Origin: Enterococcus xiangfangensis
GTDB lineage: Bacteria; Bacillota; Bacilli; Lactobacillales; Enterococcaceae
Assembly (NCBI RefSeq): GCF_005405365.1
Contig: NZ_BJDX01000002.1
Span: forward strand, 1 to 64,000
Length of the DNA stretch: 64,000 nt
Direction of reading: 5' to 3'
The first letter of the stretch is position 1. Each line of letters begins with the position of its first letter. Under the pieces are notes generated by a model, which searched no databases, was not told the origin of the DNA, and saw only the letters and a program-made list of their open reading frames with translations. Positions 55,964 through 64,000 of the stretch are shown here, in pieces. Made by a program: the position numbers and the translations under genes.

Positions 55964-56809
55964 TTAAAAAAGGTCCTCGTCTTCATACGCTGCTTCATTT
56001 TGTTCAGCCGTCACATTTGTTGTAGTAGAAAGATTATTGTTACTACCATTTTTCCCAGTGCTTAGATAAACAATATACGCAACCAGTGCAGCAAGAAATA
56101 CTAAAGCAATCATATTTAACTTAGCAAATGCCATCAAAACAAAACCGGCAAAAAAGAAAACCAAGTGTATTTTTTCCTTGATTACGATTCCCATCAACAT
56201 AGCTATCCCTAAAGCTGGTAAAACACCGCCTAAAACTGAAATAGTATCTGTAACAACTTGTGGAACATTATTTAACAGCCAATCTACTAACCCACGGCCA
56301 AAGAAGATAGCTGCAAAAATTGGAATTGCTCGAAGTAAAAAAGTAGTAATTTGCGGATAAACAATATGATTCAATGTAATGCCACGATCATCAATATTTT
56401 CAGCAGCTTTCTGTGCTCTAGTATTCCAAAATGAATATAGAGCCATTCGTGTATTATAAAAAATAAGTCCAAATGTTTGACCAATTAGGATTGATAGAGT
56501 CACGGCAACAGCCGGTTCTCCAGTTGTTGCTAAAGCAAGCCCTATTCCACCATAGGCTGCGTAAGTAATCTCGCTATTTGTTGCCCCACCAGTAGATAAG
56601 TTTGCAATAAAAACAGCTTGAACTGCTAGCCCACATAATACGCCAGTTTTAATATCACCAAAAGCAATACCTACTAAAAATCCTGCTACTAGAGGGCGCC
56701 CAACAACATAGAATCCTCCACTCATTCCAAATAGCCAAGGACTTTCAATTGCACCTAAGTAGCAAAAAATCCCTGTCAGTAAAGCTGGTAAAAATAAACT
56801 TCCATCCAT
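55964..56809 (-). CDS. PTS mannose/sorbose-family IIC component
   Basis: A 281-residue IIC membrane subunit (PTS_EIIC sorbose type) with many membrane segments, for example GGFYVVGRPLVAGFLVGIAFGD. A hydrophilic tail rich in Asn, Thr and Glu closes the protein. GGAGGAAAAGAA precedes the ATG. Third gene of the PTS set. Confidence 0.92.
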   Translation of the reverse strand: MDGSLFLPALLTGIFCYLGAIESPWLFGMSGGFYVVGRPLVAGFLVGIAFGDIKTGVLCGLAVQAVFIANLSTGGATNSEITYAAYGGIGLALATTGEPAVAVTLSILIGQTFGLIFYNTRMALYSFWNTRAQKAAENIDDRGITLNHIVYPQITTFLLRAIPIFAAIFFGRGLVDWLLNNVPQVVTDTISVLGGVLPALGIAMLMGIVIKEKIHLVFFFAGFVLMAFAKLNMIALVFLAALVAYIVYLSTGKNGSNNNLSTTTNVTAEQNEAAYEDEDLF

Positions 56810-56864
56810 TTCTTTTCCTCCTTTTAGTCCTCAATTTTTGTTGTTTTTTTAGTAATAATTTATT

Positions 56865-57362
56865 TTAGTTTGATAATGAATCATATTTTGCCTTCATTGT
56901 TTTCCATGGCTTTGATTCATCATCTGGTAATAATTGGAAACCAATTTCAATTCCTTGCTGATCCATATATTCGAATGCTTCATAATCTTTCTCATCGATT
57001 GCTACTGTTCTACCAAGTACCTTCGCGCCTTCACGAGTATTCATCGGTCCTACATTTAGCTTTTTACCAAAATCAACTCCCAAACGAACGAGCTCAGCAA
57101 ATGTTTGCGGAGAGTTACTAATTAAAAAGAAATCCTTCGGCGAATTTTTCCCCTTCGGAACACTTTCTACTGCCTGTTCAGTAGTGTAAACGCCTAACTT
57201 CAAATTCCCAGCAGCTGCTTTGAGTACTTTTTTTCGTAAATCATCTTGTGCAATATCATTCCCCACTACCAAAATTCCTTGTACTGGTCGTGCTTTCGTC
57301 CATCTTGTTGTTGTTTGTCCATGAATTACTCGGTCATCAATTCTCGCTAAAGTAATTGTCAT
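56865..57362 (-). CDS. PTS mannose/sorbose-family IIB component
   Basis: A 165-residue IIB subunit; the phosphorylated histidine is His14 in RIDDRVIHGQTTTRW. It passes phosphate from IIA to the incoming sugar. GAGGAATTTGAA precedes the ATG. It is a separate protein, not fused to IIA. Confidence 0.93.
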   Translation of the reverse strand: MTITLARIDDRVIHGQTTTRWTKARPVQGILVVGNDIAQDDLRKKVLKAAAGNLKLGVYTTEQAVESVPKGKNSPKDFFLISNSPQTFAELVRLGVDFGKKLNVGPMNTREGAKVLGRTVAIDEKDYEAFEYMDQQGIEIGFQLLPDDESKPWKTMKAKYDSLSN

Positions 57363-57398
57363 TTCAAATTCCTCCTAAATAGTAAATTTATCTCTTAA

Positions 57399-57815
57399 TT
57401 AAAATTCTAAATCATTTTCTGGAACCATTTCAGTTACAACACCCGTAATACTTTGTTGCCCAATCTCAATTGCACTCGCATATAAATCTGCCAAACTACT
57501 ACTATTCAATAGATTAGGCCCTATTTCAATAACCATCGGTAAATTCATACCAGCTATCACTCGAACACGTTCTTCATGCAATAAATAGTAACTATAGGCT
57601 TCGTTGTAAGGCGTCCCCCCTTTGATATCTGTCAAAATCAACACTTCTTCTGATTCAAACTCCTTCAACAACTTATTAAAGCGTTCTGAAAAATCTTTTA
57701 TTCCTGCATCAGTTAAACTAATTGACCGTAAATGCGGATTTTCTCCAGCAATCATTTGATAGCTATCCAAAATTCCCTGGCAAAAATCACCATGACTAGT
57801 TACAATTATTTTCAT
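57399..57815 (-). CDS. PTS mannose-family IIA component
   Basis: A 138-residue EIIA-Man protein; the phosphorylated histidine is His8 in MKIIVTSHGDFCQG, with LTDIKGGTPYNEA in the middle. First gene of the minus-strand operon IIA-IIB-IIC-IID-isomerase-GntR. ATG 57815 is chosen because AAGGAG lies 8 bases upstream; a GTG at 57824 is inside that site. Confidence 0.92.
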   Translation of the reverse strand: MKIIVTSHGDFCQGILDSYQMIAGENPHLRSISLTDAGIKDFSERFNKLLKEFESEEVLILTDIKGGTPYNEAYSYYLLHEERVRVIAGMNLPMVIEIGPNLLNSSSLADLYASAIEIGQQSITGVVTEMVPENDLEF

Positions 57816-57830
57816 CAGCCACACTCCTTT

Positions 57831-57842
57831 TATGTAATTACA
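57831..57842. promoter_or_regulatory. candidate GntR operator, PTS side
   Basis: TATGTAATTACA, 18 bases downstream of the -10 of the minus promoter. Same pattern ATGTA-N2-TACA as on the deoC side. Confidence 0.55.
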
Positions 57843-57859
57843 AAATACTTTATGTCATT

Positions 57860-57888
57860 ATGATAATTCCTTTAGAAAGCGTTGTCAA
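57860..57888 (-). promoter_or_regulatory. promoter of PTS operon
   Basis: On minus: TTGACA, 17-base spacer, TATCAT. The -35 and part of the spacer lie inside the cre site. Confidence 0.7.
57873..57888. promoter_or_regulatory. cre site in divergent promoter region
   Basis: TAGAAAGCGTTGTCAA matches WTGNAARCGNWWWCAW at 14 of 16 positions. It covers the -35 of the PTS promoter, implying CcpA repression. Confidence 0.65.
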
Positions 57889-57913
57889 TCAGAAAATTCA
57901 TTTATTTTATCCG

Positions 57914-57942
57914 TTGACAAGTAAACGAAACTATTTTATGAT
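57914..57942 (+). promoter_or_regulatory. promoter of deoC operon
   Basis: TTGACA, 17-base spacer, TATGAT. Confidence 0.75.
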
Positions 57943-57946
57943 TTAT

Positions 57947-57960
57947 TATGTAAATACATA
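57947..57960. promoter_or_regulatory. candidate GntR operator, deoC side
   Basis: TATGTAAATACATA, a 14-base near-palindrome right after the -10 of the deoC promoter. Confidence 0.6.
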
Positions 57961-57976
57961 TTAGGAGGAATTTTTA

Positions 57977-58675
57977 ATGAACTATACGATTGATCAACTT
58001 GCACGTTTTATTGACCACACAAATTTGAAACCCTACGCTACTAAAGAAGATATTCGTTTTTTATGCAATGAGGCTAAAGACTACCATTTTAAGATGGTGG
58101 CAATTAATCAGGTTCAATCAAAATTATGCAGTGAAATCTTGGCTGATACTGACATTAATGTTGGGGCGGCCATCAGCTTTCCTTTAGGACAAACTTCAAT
58201 TGAAGCCAAAGTTTCAGAAACTGGGGATGCAATCGAAAAAGGGGCGACCGAAATTGATTATGTTGTTAATCTCACAGAAGTGAAAGCAAAAAATTGGGAT
58301 TATTTAAAAAACGAGATGGAAAAAATAGTTGCAATTTGTCGTGAAAATGATGTGATTTCAAAAGTCATTTTTGAAAATGCCTATCTTGAAGAAGCAGAAA
58401 AAATCGCTCTATGTGAGATTGCTAAAGTAGTGCAACCAGATTTTATTAAAACATCGACTGGTTTTGCTCCAACGGGTGCGACTTTTTCAGATATAAAATT
58501 GATGAAAAAACATGTAGGTTCTGAAGTAAAAGTCAAAGCTGCCGGTGGTATACGAGATGCCGAAACTTTCAAAAAAATGATTGCATGCGGTGCTGAACGA
58601 ATTGGAACGAGTTCTGGAATCACAATTATCGAAGATTTGAAGAAAGAAGCCATTGATGGAAAAATTAATATCTAG
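57977..58675 (+). CDS. deoC: deoxyribose-phosphate aldolase (DeoC family)
   Basis: A 232-residue class I aldolase. The Schiff-base lysine lies in [13 protein letters not shown] and the second catalytic lysine in [11 protein letters not shown]; the start [15 protein letters not shown] is typical. The family cleaves 2-deoxyribose-5-phosphate to acetaldehyde and glyceraldehyde-3-phosphate, or related deoxy or keto sugar phosphates. AGGAGGAATTTTTA precedes the ATG. Its link to a PTS and not to nucleoside genes suggests a different sugar phosphate as substrate. Confidence 0.88.
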   Translation: MNYTIDQLARFIDHTNLKPYATKEDIRFLCNEAKDYHFKMVAINQVQSKLCSEILADTDINVGAAISFPLGQTSIEAKVSETGDAIEKGATEIDYVVNLTEVKAKNWDYLKNEMEKIVAICRENDVISKVIFENAYLEEAEKIALCEIAKVVQPDFIKTSTGFAPTGATFSDIKLMKKHVGSEVKVKAAGGIRDAETFKKMIACGAERIGTSSGITIIEDLKKEAIDGKINI

Positions 58676-58684
58676 GAGGATTTC

Positions 58685-59554
58685 ATGAAAAAAATCGCCA
58701 TCACTGGTGCAAATGGTTACTTAGCAGCACTGATTCAAGCTAATAACCAAAACAATTATGAATTTATTCCAGTTACTCGAAAAGACGTTGACCTTATACA
58801 ACCAGAAGCGGTCACTAATTTTTTTGAGAATTTAGAATTTGATCTCGTTCTTCATACGGCTGCTAGAACCCAAACAGTCGATTGTGAAACAAATCCTTTA
58901 GATACTTATAAAGTTAATACTGAAAGTCCTATCAACATCGCCAAAGTCTGCCAACAAAAAGACGCTCGGTTTATTTTTCTGAGCACTGAACAAGTTTTTA
59001 ATCAACGAACGGAGCGCAACCCTTATTCGGAAGAAACACTCGTAGACAGCTCCTCTATTTATGGGCAACAAAAGATCAACGTCGAGAATTTTCTATTAGA
59101 AAATGAGATAGACGCGGTGACTTTACGACTATCCTGGATGATGGGGCTTTCCTATCCTGGTATAAAAAGTAGTCCCAATATCATTAAAAAAGTAATGGAT
59201 GCCCTGTTCTATCAAAAACCGACCAAATTTACTGTCAACGAAGTTCGCGGTATGACTTATGCCAACAATTTAGCAGAGCAGTTTGATAAAATCGTTAATT
59301 TACCAAACGGTATCTATCATTTTTCAAGTCAAAATAATCGATCAACATACGAATCTGCTAAATACCTAGCATCAGTATTAGGCTTTAATGAAGCAACAAT
59401 TGTGCAATATATTTTACCCGATTACAATCGATATGCTGATCGTTTTCGTAATCTGAGATTAGCCACTGATAAAATCGAAGCACAAGGTATTCAAATCTCT
59501 ACTTTTGAAAATGATTTAGATCGTTGTTTAACTGATTTTGATTGGAAAAACTAA
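58685..59554 (+). CDS. RmlD-like NAD(P)-dependent sugar reductase/epimerase
   Basis: A 289-residue extended SDR. The nucleotide motif is ITGANGYLAALI, and the catalytic Tyr and Lys lie in SSIYGQQKINVENFLL. It resembles RmlD (dTDP-4-dehydrorhamnose reductase), but no dTDP-sugar pathway genes lie nearby. It begins 9 bases after deoC, with TAGGAGG in front, so they form one operon. Reduction or epimerisation of the PTS sugar or a derivative is inference. Confidence 0.8.
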   Translation: MKKIAITGANGYLAALIQANNQNNYEFIPVTRKDVDLIQPEAVTNFFENLEFDLVLHTAARTQTVDCETNPLDTYKVNTESPINIAKVCQQKDARFIFLSTEQVFNQRTERNPYSEETLVDSSSIYGQQKINVENFLLENEIDAVTLRLSWMMGLSYPGIKSSPNIIKKVMDALFYQKPTKFTVNEVRGMTYANNLAEQFDKIVNLPNGIYHFSSQNNRSTYESAKYLASVLGFNEATIVQYILPDYNRYADRFRNLRLATDKIEAQGIQISTFENDLDRCLTDFDWKN

Positions 59555-59604
59555 AAAGACTGACCCCACCAAAATTGATAATTTTTGGTGGGGTCAGTCT
59601 TTTA
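59553..59604 (+). terminator. terminator of deoC operon
   Basis: AAAAAGACTGACCCCACC and GGTGGGGTCAGTCTTTT arms with an AT-rich loop, starting at the stop codon. Confidence 0.9.
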
Positions 59605-59703
59605 TTCAGGTTTTAAAAGTCTGATCCTATTCTGATCTTTTTGCATATAGGCTGAACTAATTTTTCTAAGATTAAAAAGGCTTTTACCTTCACTATTCTT
59701 TCT

Positions 59704-59994
59704 TTATCTTTGACTCAATTGATCGGCTTCAGCTAGCATTTTGTATGTTGCTTCAAATGTTTGGCAAACATCTGACGGAATTTCATAATTGTTAGTCGTT
59801 GCTTGCAACCGATCAAATTCTGAAGTTAAATCGGCTTCTGGTCCTTCTGTTTGCAGCTGATCCCAAATAGTATCGTAAATTTTTTTCACTTCAAAAACTT
59901 CTGGATGATTGGCACCATGTGCGCGTGTGATCGCTGTTGTATAAAGCGCTAATTTTTCTCGGTTTTCATTTAAATAACTACTAATTTTTGACAT
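59704..59994 (-). CDS. small RIC-like (Fe-S repair) protein
   Basis: A 96-residue helical protein (ISSYLNENREKLALYTTAITRAHGANHPEVFEVKKIYDTI). It resembles the small proteins labelled RIC, iron-sulfur cluster repair, in Lactobacillales; recognition is from memory and only moderate. The His and Glu residues in HGANHPEVFE could be metal ligands. AAGGAACGATC precedes ATG 59994. Single gene. Confidence 0.6.
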   Translation of the reverse strand: MSKISSYLNENREKLALYTTAITRAHGANHPEVFEVKKIYDTIWDQLQTEGPEADLTSEFDRLQATTNNYEIPSDVCQTFEATYKMLAEADQLSQR

Positions 59995-60176
59995 GATCGT
60001 TCCTTCTTTCATTTTCTTTGTTTAGCTGGCGAGCAATTATTTTTCCTCTCCTCTATGTTTCAAAGTATAGAATGAATCATTTCTAAAAAAATTGATAGTT
60101 ATCAAGTTTTATGAATTTATTTGAGAAATAGCGTGAAGAAGGCCAATCATCTCTTGCATTGCCTCTTATTTAAATT

Positions 60177-61040
60177 CTACTTTTTGGCTTTTACCGCCAG
60201 CCAAATCTCACTGTAACAATTTTCTATGCCGTCATCAAAATTAGTAAATGAGATTTCTGGTGCTTGAACTAGTTCATAATCTGAAGATGGTAACCATTCT
60301 GAATAGATTTTTCCCCAAGTATCTTGTAGCGTTTGCGGGAAAGGTCCTTGATTAGGAAATACTGCCCATGTATGTTTGGCTACTTGCAACTGCGTCAAAT
60401 CTGCAAAGTGATTTTCTTTGGTTGTCGCAAAACAGATAACATGTGTTAAGTCTCCTCTTTCTTCCATTCGCGCTTCATCAAAGGCATAGGATGCATTAAG
60501 TACTCGTTGCGGATACAAGTCCCCTAACTCATGCATTTCCGTTTTCTGCTGTGCGGTGATTGATTGGGCTAACTCTTGAATCGCGTTGTTCTCACCTTCA
60601 AACTGTACGGGTACCCGTTTGGAAACACCTACTAAGTTGAAAGCTTCTTTTTCTTCAATTTTAAAATCCATTGAAACTCCTCCTTTTACATCAATAAAAA
60701 ATGAGCGGCGCGGAAAAGATTTTTGTTGCCGGCTTTTAATGACCTCTGAAGGCAAGCTGCCTGACCACTCGCGAAAAGCACGAGAAAAACCTTCTACCGA
60801 TTGATACCGATACTTGAACGCAACATCGGTCACCAGTTCCCCTTCGACCAAATCTTTATTGGCCATCGCCAGCCGTCGATTTTTGATGTAGTCGATCAAA
60901 GAAATTCCCGCAATAAAAGAAAACGTTCGTTTCAAATGATATTCTGATATTCCAATCTGTTTTGCAACTTCTGCTATTGAGATTTCTTGCGTTAAATGTT
61001 CCTCAATATACTCCATCAATCGATTCAACTCTTGAATCAT
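60177..61040 (-). CDS. AraC-family regulator with GyrI-like effector domain
   Basis: A 287-residue protein: two AraC helix-turn-helix units at residues 8-105 (SIAEVAKQIGISEYHLKRTFSF and DVAFKYRYQSVEGFSRAFREWSG), then a GyrI-like small-molecule domain (about 135-285). Such regulators sense drugs or lipophilic cations. GAGGTGAGGGAA precedes ATG 61040; the upstream ATG at 61073 is less supported. No transporter gene is adjacent, so its target is unclear. Confidence 0.85.
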   Translation of the reverse strand: MIQELNRLMEYIEEHLTQEISIAEVAKQIGISEYHLKRTFSFIAGISLIDYIKNRRLAMANKDLVEGELVTDVAFKYRYQSVEGFSRAFREWSGSLPSEVIKSRQQKSFPRRSFFIDVKGGVSMDFKIEEKEAFNLVGVSKRVPVQFEGENNAIQELAQSITAQQKTEMHELGDLYPQRVLNASYAFDEARMEERGDLTHVICFATTKENHFADLTQLQVAKHTWAVFPNQGPFPQTLQDTWGKIYSEWLPSSDYELVQAPEISFTNFDDGIENCYSEIWLAVKAKK

Positions 61041-61339
61041 TTCCCTCACCTCATTTATATACTGATCATACACAGGATTTGGTCTGACTACTTGATAAAT
61101 CTCAGACCAATAATGTCGATTGTATCATATAGTAAGAAAGCTGGATCAATTCCATTTTTCAAAATTAAACTATTTGAAAAAGACGCGCACCATTTCTGAT
61201 TAGAAAAAAGAGAACGACCACTCTTAAAAATTGTTGACCTGTCTTTCGACTATAATAGATAAGAAATAACTACTTTTGGCAGCAGGTTTTATTTCGATCA
61301 CTTAATAGGTATAATTGAGTTATTGTTTATTAGTGAGGA
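61041..61339. other. intergenic region AraC-type/DUF2142
   Basis: About 300 AT-rich bases carrying the two divergent promoters. No gene or strong structure is seen. Confidence 0.4.
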
Positions 61340-62776
61340 GTGATTCTAATCGAAAAATTATTAGCTAATATAAATGTTCTTGATTCGTTAAAAAAGATTG
61401 CTTTTCCAAACAAACTATTTTTAGTATTGTCATTGTTCTTTGGATTGATGATGATCAAAATTGTTCCGCCATTACAAGCTCCAGATGAAGTAGGACATTT
61501 TGTAAAGGCTTATTCATTTTCTGAATTTAACGTACGACCGGAATCCTATTCAAAAAAACTTAATAAAGAAGACAAGACTTGGGGGAATTTTGGTTTTGAA
61601 GTCCCATATACTATCAAAAGCATGAACTCCTATGCCATTGATAAAGGTGGGAAAAATGAAGGATATCCTTATTTCTATGAAAAAGCCGACAAAACAAAAA
61701 TTAAAAACGGAGAGAAAGCCTTTATTGGAACTGGCGGGATTACAAACTATCATTTTTTTAGCTACATCCCGCAAATTATCGGAATCTCGTTTGGAAAGAT
61801 ATTAGGAAAACCAATAATCTGGCAATATTATGCTGCGCGCTATTTTAATTTGGTCGCCTACACCGTGATCGTCTTTTTCGCTATCTGGAAATTCCCCTTT
61901 TCAAAAATAGGCTCAACTGTTTTGGCATTGAATCCGATGGCGCTTTTCTTAGCATCCTCGACATCTGGAGATGGTCTCATCATCTCAATCAGTTTTCTAT
62001 TTATCTCCCGGATCTTAGGATTGGTTACTAAAGACCATATTTCTAATCCCCTGCTTTTGATCAGTGCTTGTTTGATGGTGATTTTAGTTTTAATGAAACC
62101 GACTTTGATCACATTAGGAATTCTGTTCTTTTTGATACCTAATAAATTCTTTGGCATTAGGAAAAAAACACTCTGGGGTGTTGGGATTTTTGTTGCAAGT
62201 ATTTTCTTCTATATTACTTGGAACAAACTTATGATCGATCAACAGATTCTTTACCGGGATTTTGCCAACCCTAACGAGCAACTAGTCTTGTTCTTAAAAC
62301 AACCATCAATTTTTTTCGAAAATTTTCAAAGAAATTATTTATTCGGTTCAAAAGGAGACGGTATCGTTTATTCATTTGTTGGCAAATTTGGTTTACTAGA
62401 TACTCCTTTGGGACTGCATTGGGTTGTTTTGTATTTTACAAGCTTCATTCTAGCTGCTCTTGTGCAAGACAAAGAGAGACACTTCTTGACTATCAAGCAG
62501 CGGGTGATCTTGACTATTATGATGATTGTTTACACGTTGCTGACTTTCTTTGCTCTGTATCAAATTTGGAATAAGGTTGGACAGACCGATTCGATTGAAG
62601 GGCTGCAAGGTCGCTATTTCATTCCTGTTAGCTTGGCGTTGATCCCTTTATTTTCAAGTAAAGAAAAGATTCTAAATATCAAACCAATGAAAATAAATAT
62701 GCTTGTTTCTGGCTTACTACTGTTGGTCCTACTAGCAACGCTGATCACACTCAGCACACGGTATCCAGCTGCTTAA
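61340..62776 (+). CDS. DUF2142 polytopic membrane protein
   Basis: A protein of about 475 residues with an N-terminal membrane segment (FLVLSLFFGLMMIKIV), the PPLQAPDEVGHFVKAY motif typical of DUF2142, a large external loop (about 50-130) and about ten further membrane segments. The family is thought to be related to GT-C glycosyltransferases of cell-surface polymers. The start is odd: AGGAG at 61336-61340 overlaps the GTG at 61340, and the codon at normal distance (61349) is ATC. A stop at 61334 closes the frame upstream. Confidence 0.75.
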   Translation: MILIEKLLANINVLDSLKKIAFPNKLFLVLSLFFGLMMIKIVPPLQAPDEVGHFVKAYSFSEFNVRPESYSKKLNKEDKTWGNFGFEVPYTIKSMNSYAIDKGGKNEGYPYFYEKADKTKIKNGEKAFIGTGGITNYHFFSYIPQIIGISFGKILGKPIIWQYYAARYFNLVAYTVIVFFAIWKFPFSKIGSTVLALNPMALFLASSTSGDGLIISISFLFISRILGLVTKDHISNPLLLISACLMVILVLMKPTLITLGILFFLIPNKFFGIRKKTLWGVGIFVASIFFYITWNKLMIDQQILYRDFANPNEQLVLFLKQPSIFFENFQRNYLFGSKGDGIVYSFVGKFGLLDTPLGLHWVVLYFTSFILAALVQDKERHFLTIKQRVILTIMMIVYTLLTFFALYQIWNKVGQTDSIEGLQGRYFIPVSLALIPLFSSKEKILNIKPMKINMLVSGLLLLVLLATLITLSTRYPAA

Positions 62777-62841
62777 ATCAGTAGTCAGAAAAAAAATATA
62801 AATGAAAAAGAAATTGTGGCAGAAGTAGCTTCTATTTATTC

Positions 62842-62880
62842 GAAAAGGAGGTGTGACAAGATATTTGTCGCACCTCCTTT
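62842..62880. terminator. bidirectional terminator DUF2142/cysK
   Basis: AAAGGAGGTGTGACAA and TTGTCGCACCTCCTTT pair with one mismatch around a 5-base loop. Confidence 0.85.
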
Positions 62881-62909
62881 AGCTTATTATTCATAAAAGC
62901 TGAAATTAT

Positions 62910-63839
62910 TTATTCGTCAAATTGATACAATGCAGTAGACAAATAGCGCTCGCCATTATCAGGAACAATGGCTAGTACTTTTTTGTCTGGTCCTAATTCT
63001 TTCGCCACTTGAATTGCTGCCTGAATCGCCGCACCTGCTGAGATTCCCACCAAAATCCCTTCTTTCGCTCCCACTTCGCGAGCAGTCTGTAAGGCTGTTT
63101 CACTGGAAACAGAAAGGACTTGATCATAAACTGTCGTATCTAATATTTCTGGTACAAAACCTGCTCCAAGTCCTTGGATTTTATGAGGAGCATGCGCTCC
63201 ACCTCTTAAGACAGCAGACTCTGCAGGTTCTACTGCATAAATTTTCAAATCAGGATAGGGCCGTTTTAATTCTTGCCCTGCGCCTGTGATCGTTCCACCT
63301 GTACCAACACCTGCGACAAAGGCGTCTAAGCCGATTTCTTCAAAAGTTGCTTGGATCTCTTTAGCTGTCGTTTCGCGATGGGCTTCTGTATTTGCGGGAT
63401 TATTGAACTGCAACGGCATGAAGAATCCATCTTGACTAGCTAGCTCTGTAGCTTTCGCAATGGCCCCTTTCATTCCTTCCGCTCCAGGAGTTAAAATCAA
63501 CGTTGCCCCATAAGCTTGGATAAGTTTTCTCCGCTCAGTGCTCATTGTATCCGGCATTACAATAGTGACTGGATAGCCTTTTGCCGCACCAACCATGGCT
63601 AAGCCGACCCCTGTGTTTCCACTAGTCGCTTCGACAAGCGTACTTCCTGGTTTTAATTGTCCAGCTTTTTCAGCTGCTTCGATCATATTTAATGCGATCC
63701 GATCTTTTACACTGCCGCCAGGATTAAAAAACTCCAGCTTCACATAAACCTCTCCGCTGTTTTCTGGTACTAGCTTATTTAATTTCACAATAGGTGTCTC
63801 ACCGATTAACTCTGAAATTGATTGATAAATTTTTCCCAT
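62910..63839 (-). CDS. cysK: cysteine synthase A
   Basis: A 309-residue PLP enzyme making cysteine from O-acetylserine and sulfide. The PLP lysine is in [16 protein letters not shown]; the [10 protein letters not shown] loop and GTGGTITG phosphate loop are conserved. GGAGG lies 8 bases before ATG 63839; the 7-residue upstream extension is not supported. Single gene. A serine acetyltransferase gene is not in the window. Confidence 0.95.
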   Translation of the reverse strand: MGKIYQSISELIGETPIVKLNKLVPENSGEVYVKLEFFNPGGSVKDRIALNMIEAAEKAGQLKPGSTLVEATSGNTGVGLAMVGAAKGYPVTIVMPDTMSTERRKLIQAYGATLILTPGAEGMKGAIAKATELASQDGFFMPLQFNNPANTEAHRETTAKEIQATFEEIGLDAFVAGVGTGGTITGAGQELKRPYPDLKIYAVEPAESAVLRGGAHAPHKIQGLGAGFVPEILDTTVYDQVLSVSSETALQTAREVGAKEGILVGISAGAAIQAAIQVAKELGPDKKVLAIVPDNGERYLSTALYQFDE

Positions 63840-64000
63840 CTTGATTTCCTCCGTCTTCAACTACTTGTTTTTCAGTACGTCAACTATACCTGTTATTTGT
63901 TTAGTTTGACTAATACCGATTTTTGATGGTCAGCCATTGATTTTAGTTATAGACGGCACGTCTCCAAATTTTAGCTATTTAATCACTTCTTGATCTCACA

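Overview
The window looks like a chromosomal segment of a low-GC Gram-positive coccus of the order Lactobacillales, most probably Enterococcus. The pointers are an H2O2-forming glycerol-3-phosphate oxidase instead of a dehydrogenase, a glycerol kinase with the HPr-phosphorylated histidine, PTS-coupled DhaKLM, XerS-type recombinases, Mga-family regulators, CcpA-type cre sites and strong GGAGG ribosome binding sites. The assignment rests on recognised families, not on a database search. No rRNA, tRNA, CRISPR array or intact insertion sequence was recognised.

Layout. 0.1-7 kb: two XerS-like tyrosine recombinases bracket an Ada-type alkylation repair gene, a membrane-anchored XRE regulator with its small membrane partner, and an RNPP/Rgg-like regulator followed by a two-gene flavoprotein operon. 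7-8.1 kb holds no gene. 8-16 kb: an Mga-type regulator; a fluoride riboswitch with an overlapping terminator in front of a CLC-type (probably CLC-F) fluoride/proton antiporter; a C69 dipeptidase; a beta-propeller-like protein; a formate/nitrite transporter; an OsmC protein. 16-19.3 kb is a damaged stretch: the tail of a DUF5648 protein joined to a frameshifted integrase start, a MazEF-type toxin-antitoxin pair, and a frameshifted two-domain peptidoglycan hydrolase.

19.7-36.6 kb: a CDF cation exporter, a YcgQ/YcgR-type permease pair, HU, two tandem Mga-family regulators, alanine dehydrogenase, an M3 oligopeptidase, an ABC ATPase, an AIM24 protein, a MurJ/SpoVB-like flippase, a prolyl-tRNA deacylase-like protein and a transsulfuration enzyme. 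36.8-40.3 kb is the serine operon serC-serA-DUF1015, tightly coupled. 40.8-47.1 kb is glycerol and dihydroxyacetone metabolism: glpO-glpK-glpF with a cre site over the promoter, followed by dhaK-dhaL-dhaM. 47.5-49.4 kb is an SPC-type metal P-type ATPase behind a Fur/PerR-like box. 49.6-53.3 kb holds a VOC protein, an SDR, a hexapeptide acetyltransferase, a LysR regulator and a cysteine hydrolase.

53.4-59.6 kb is the most distinctive locus: a mannose-family PTS (IIA, IIB, IIC, IID), a ManA-like isomerase and a GntR regulator, all on the minus strand, face a divergent deoC aldolase gene and an RmlD-like reductase/epimerase gene. The divergent region has two good sigma-A promoters, a cre site and matched ATGTA-N2-TACA half-sites just downstream of each -10. 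It reads as a self-contained catabolic module for a sugar I cannot name. 59.7-64 kb holds a small RIC-like protein, an AraC/GyrI-like regulator, a DUF2142 membrane protein with an unusual start, and cysteine synthase.
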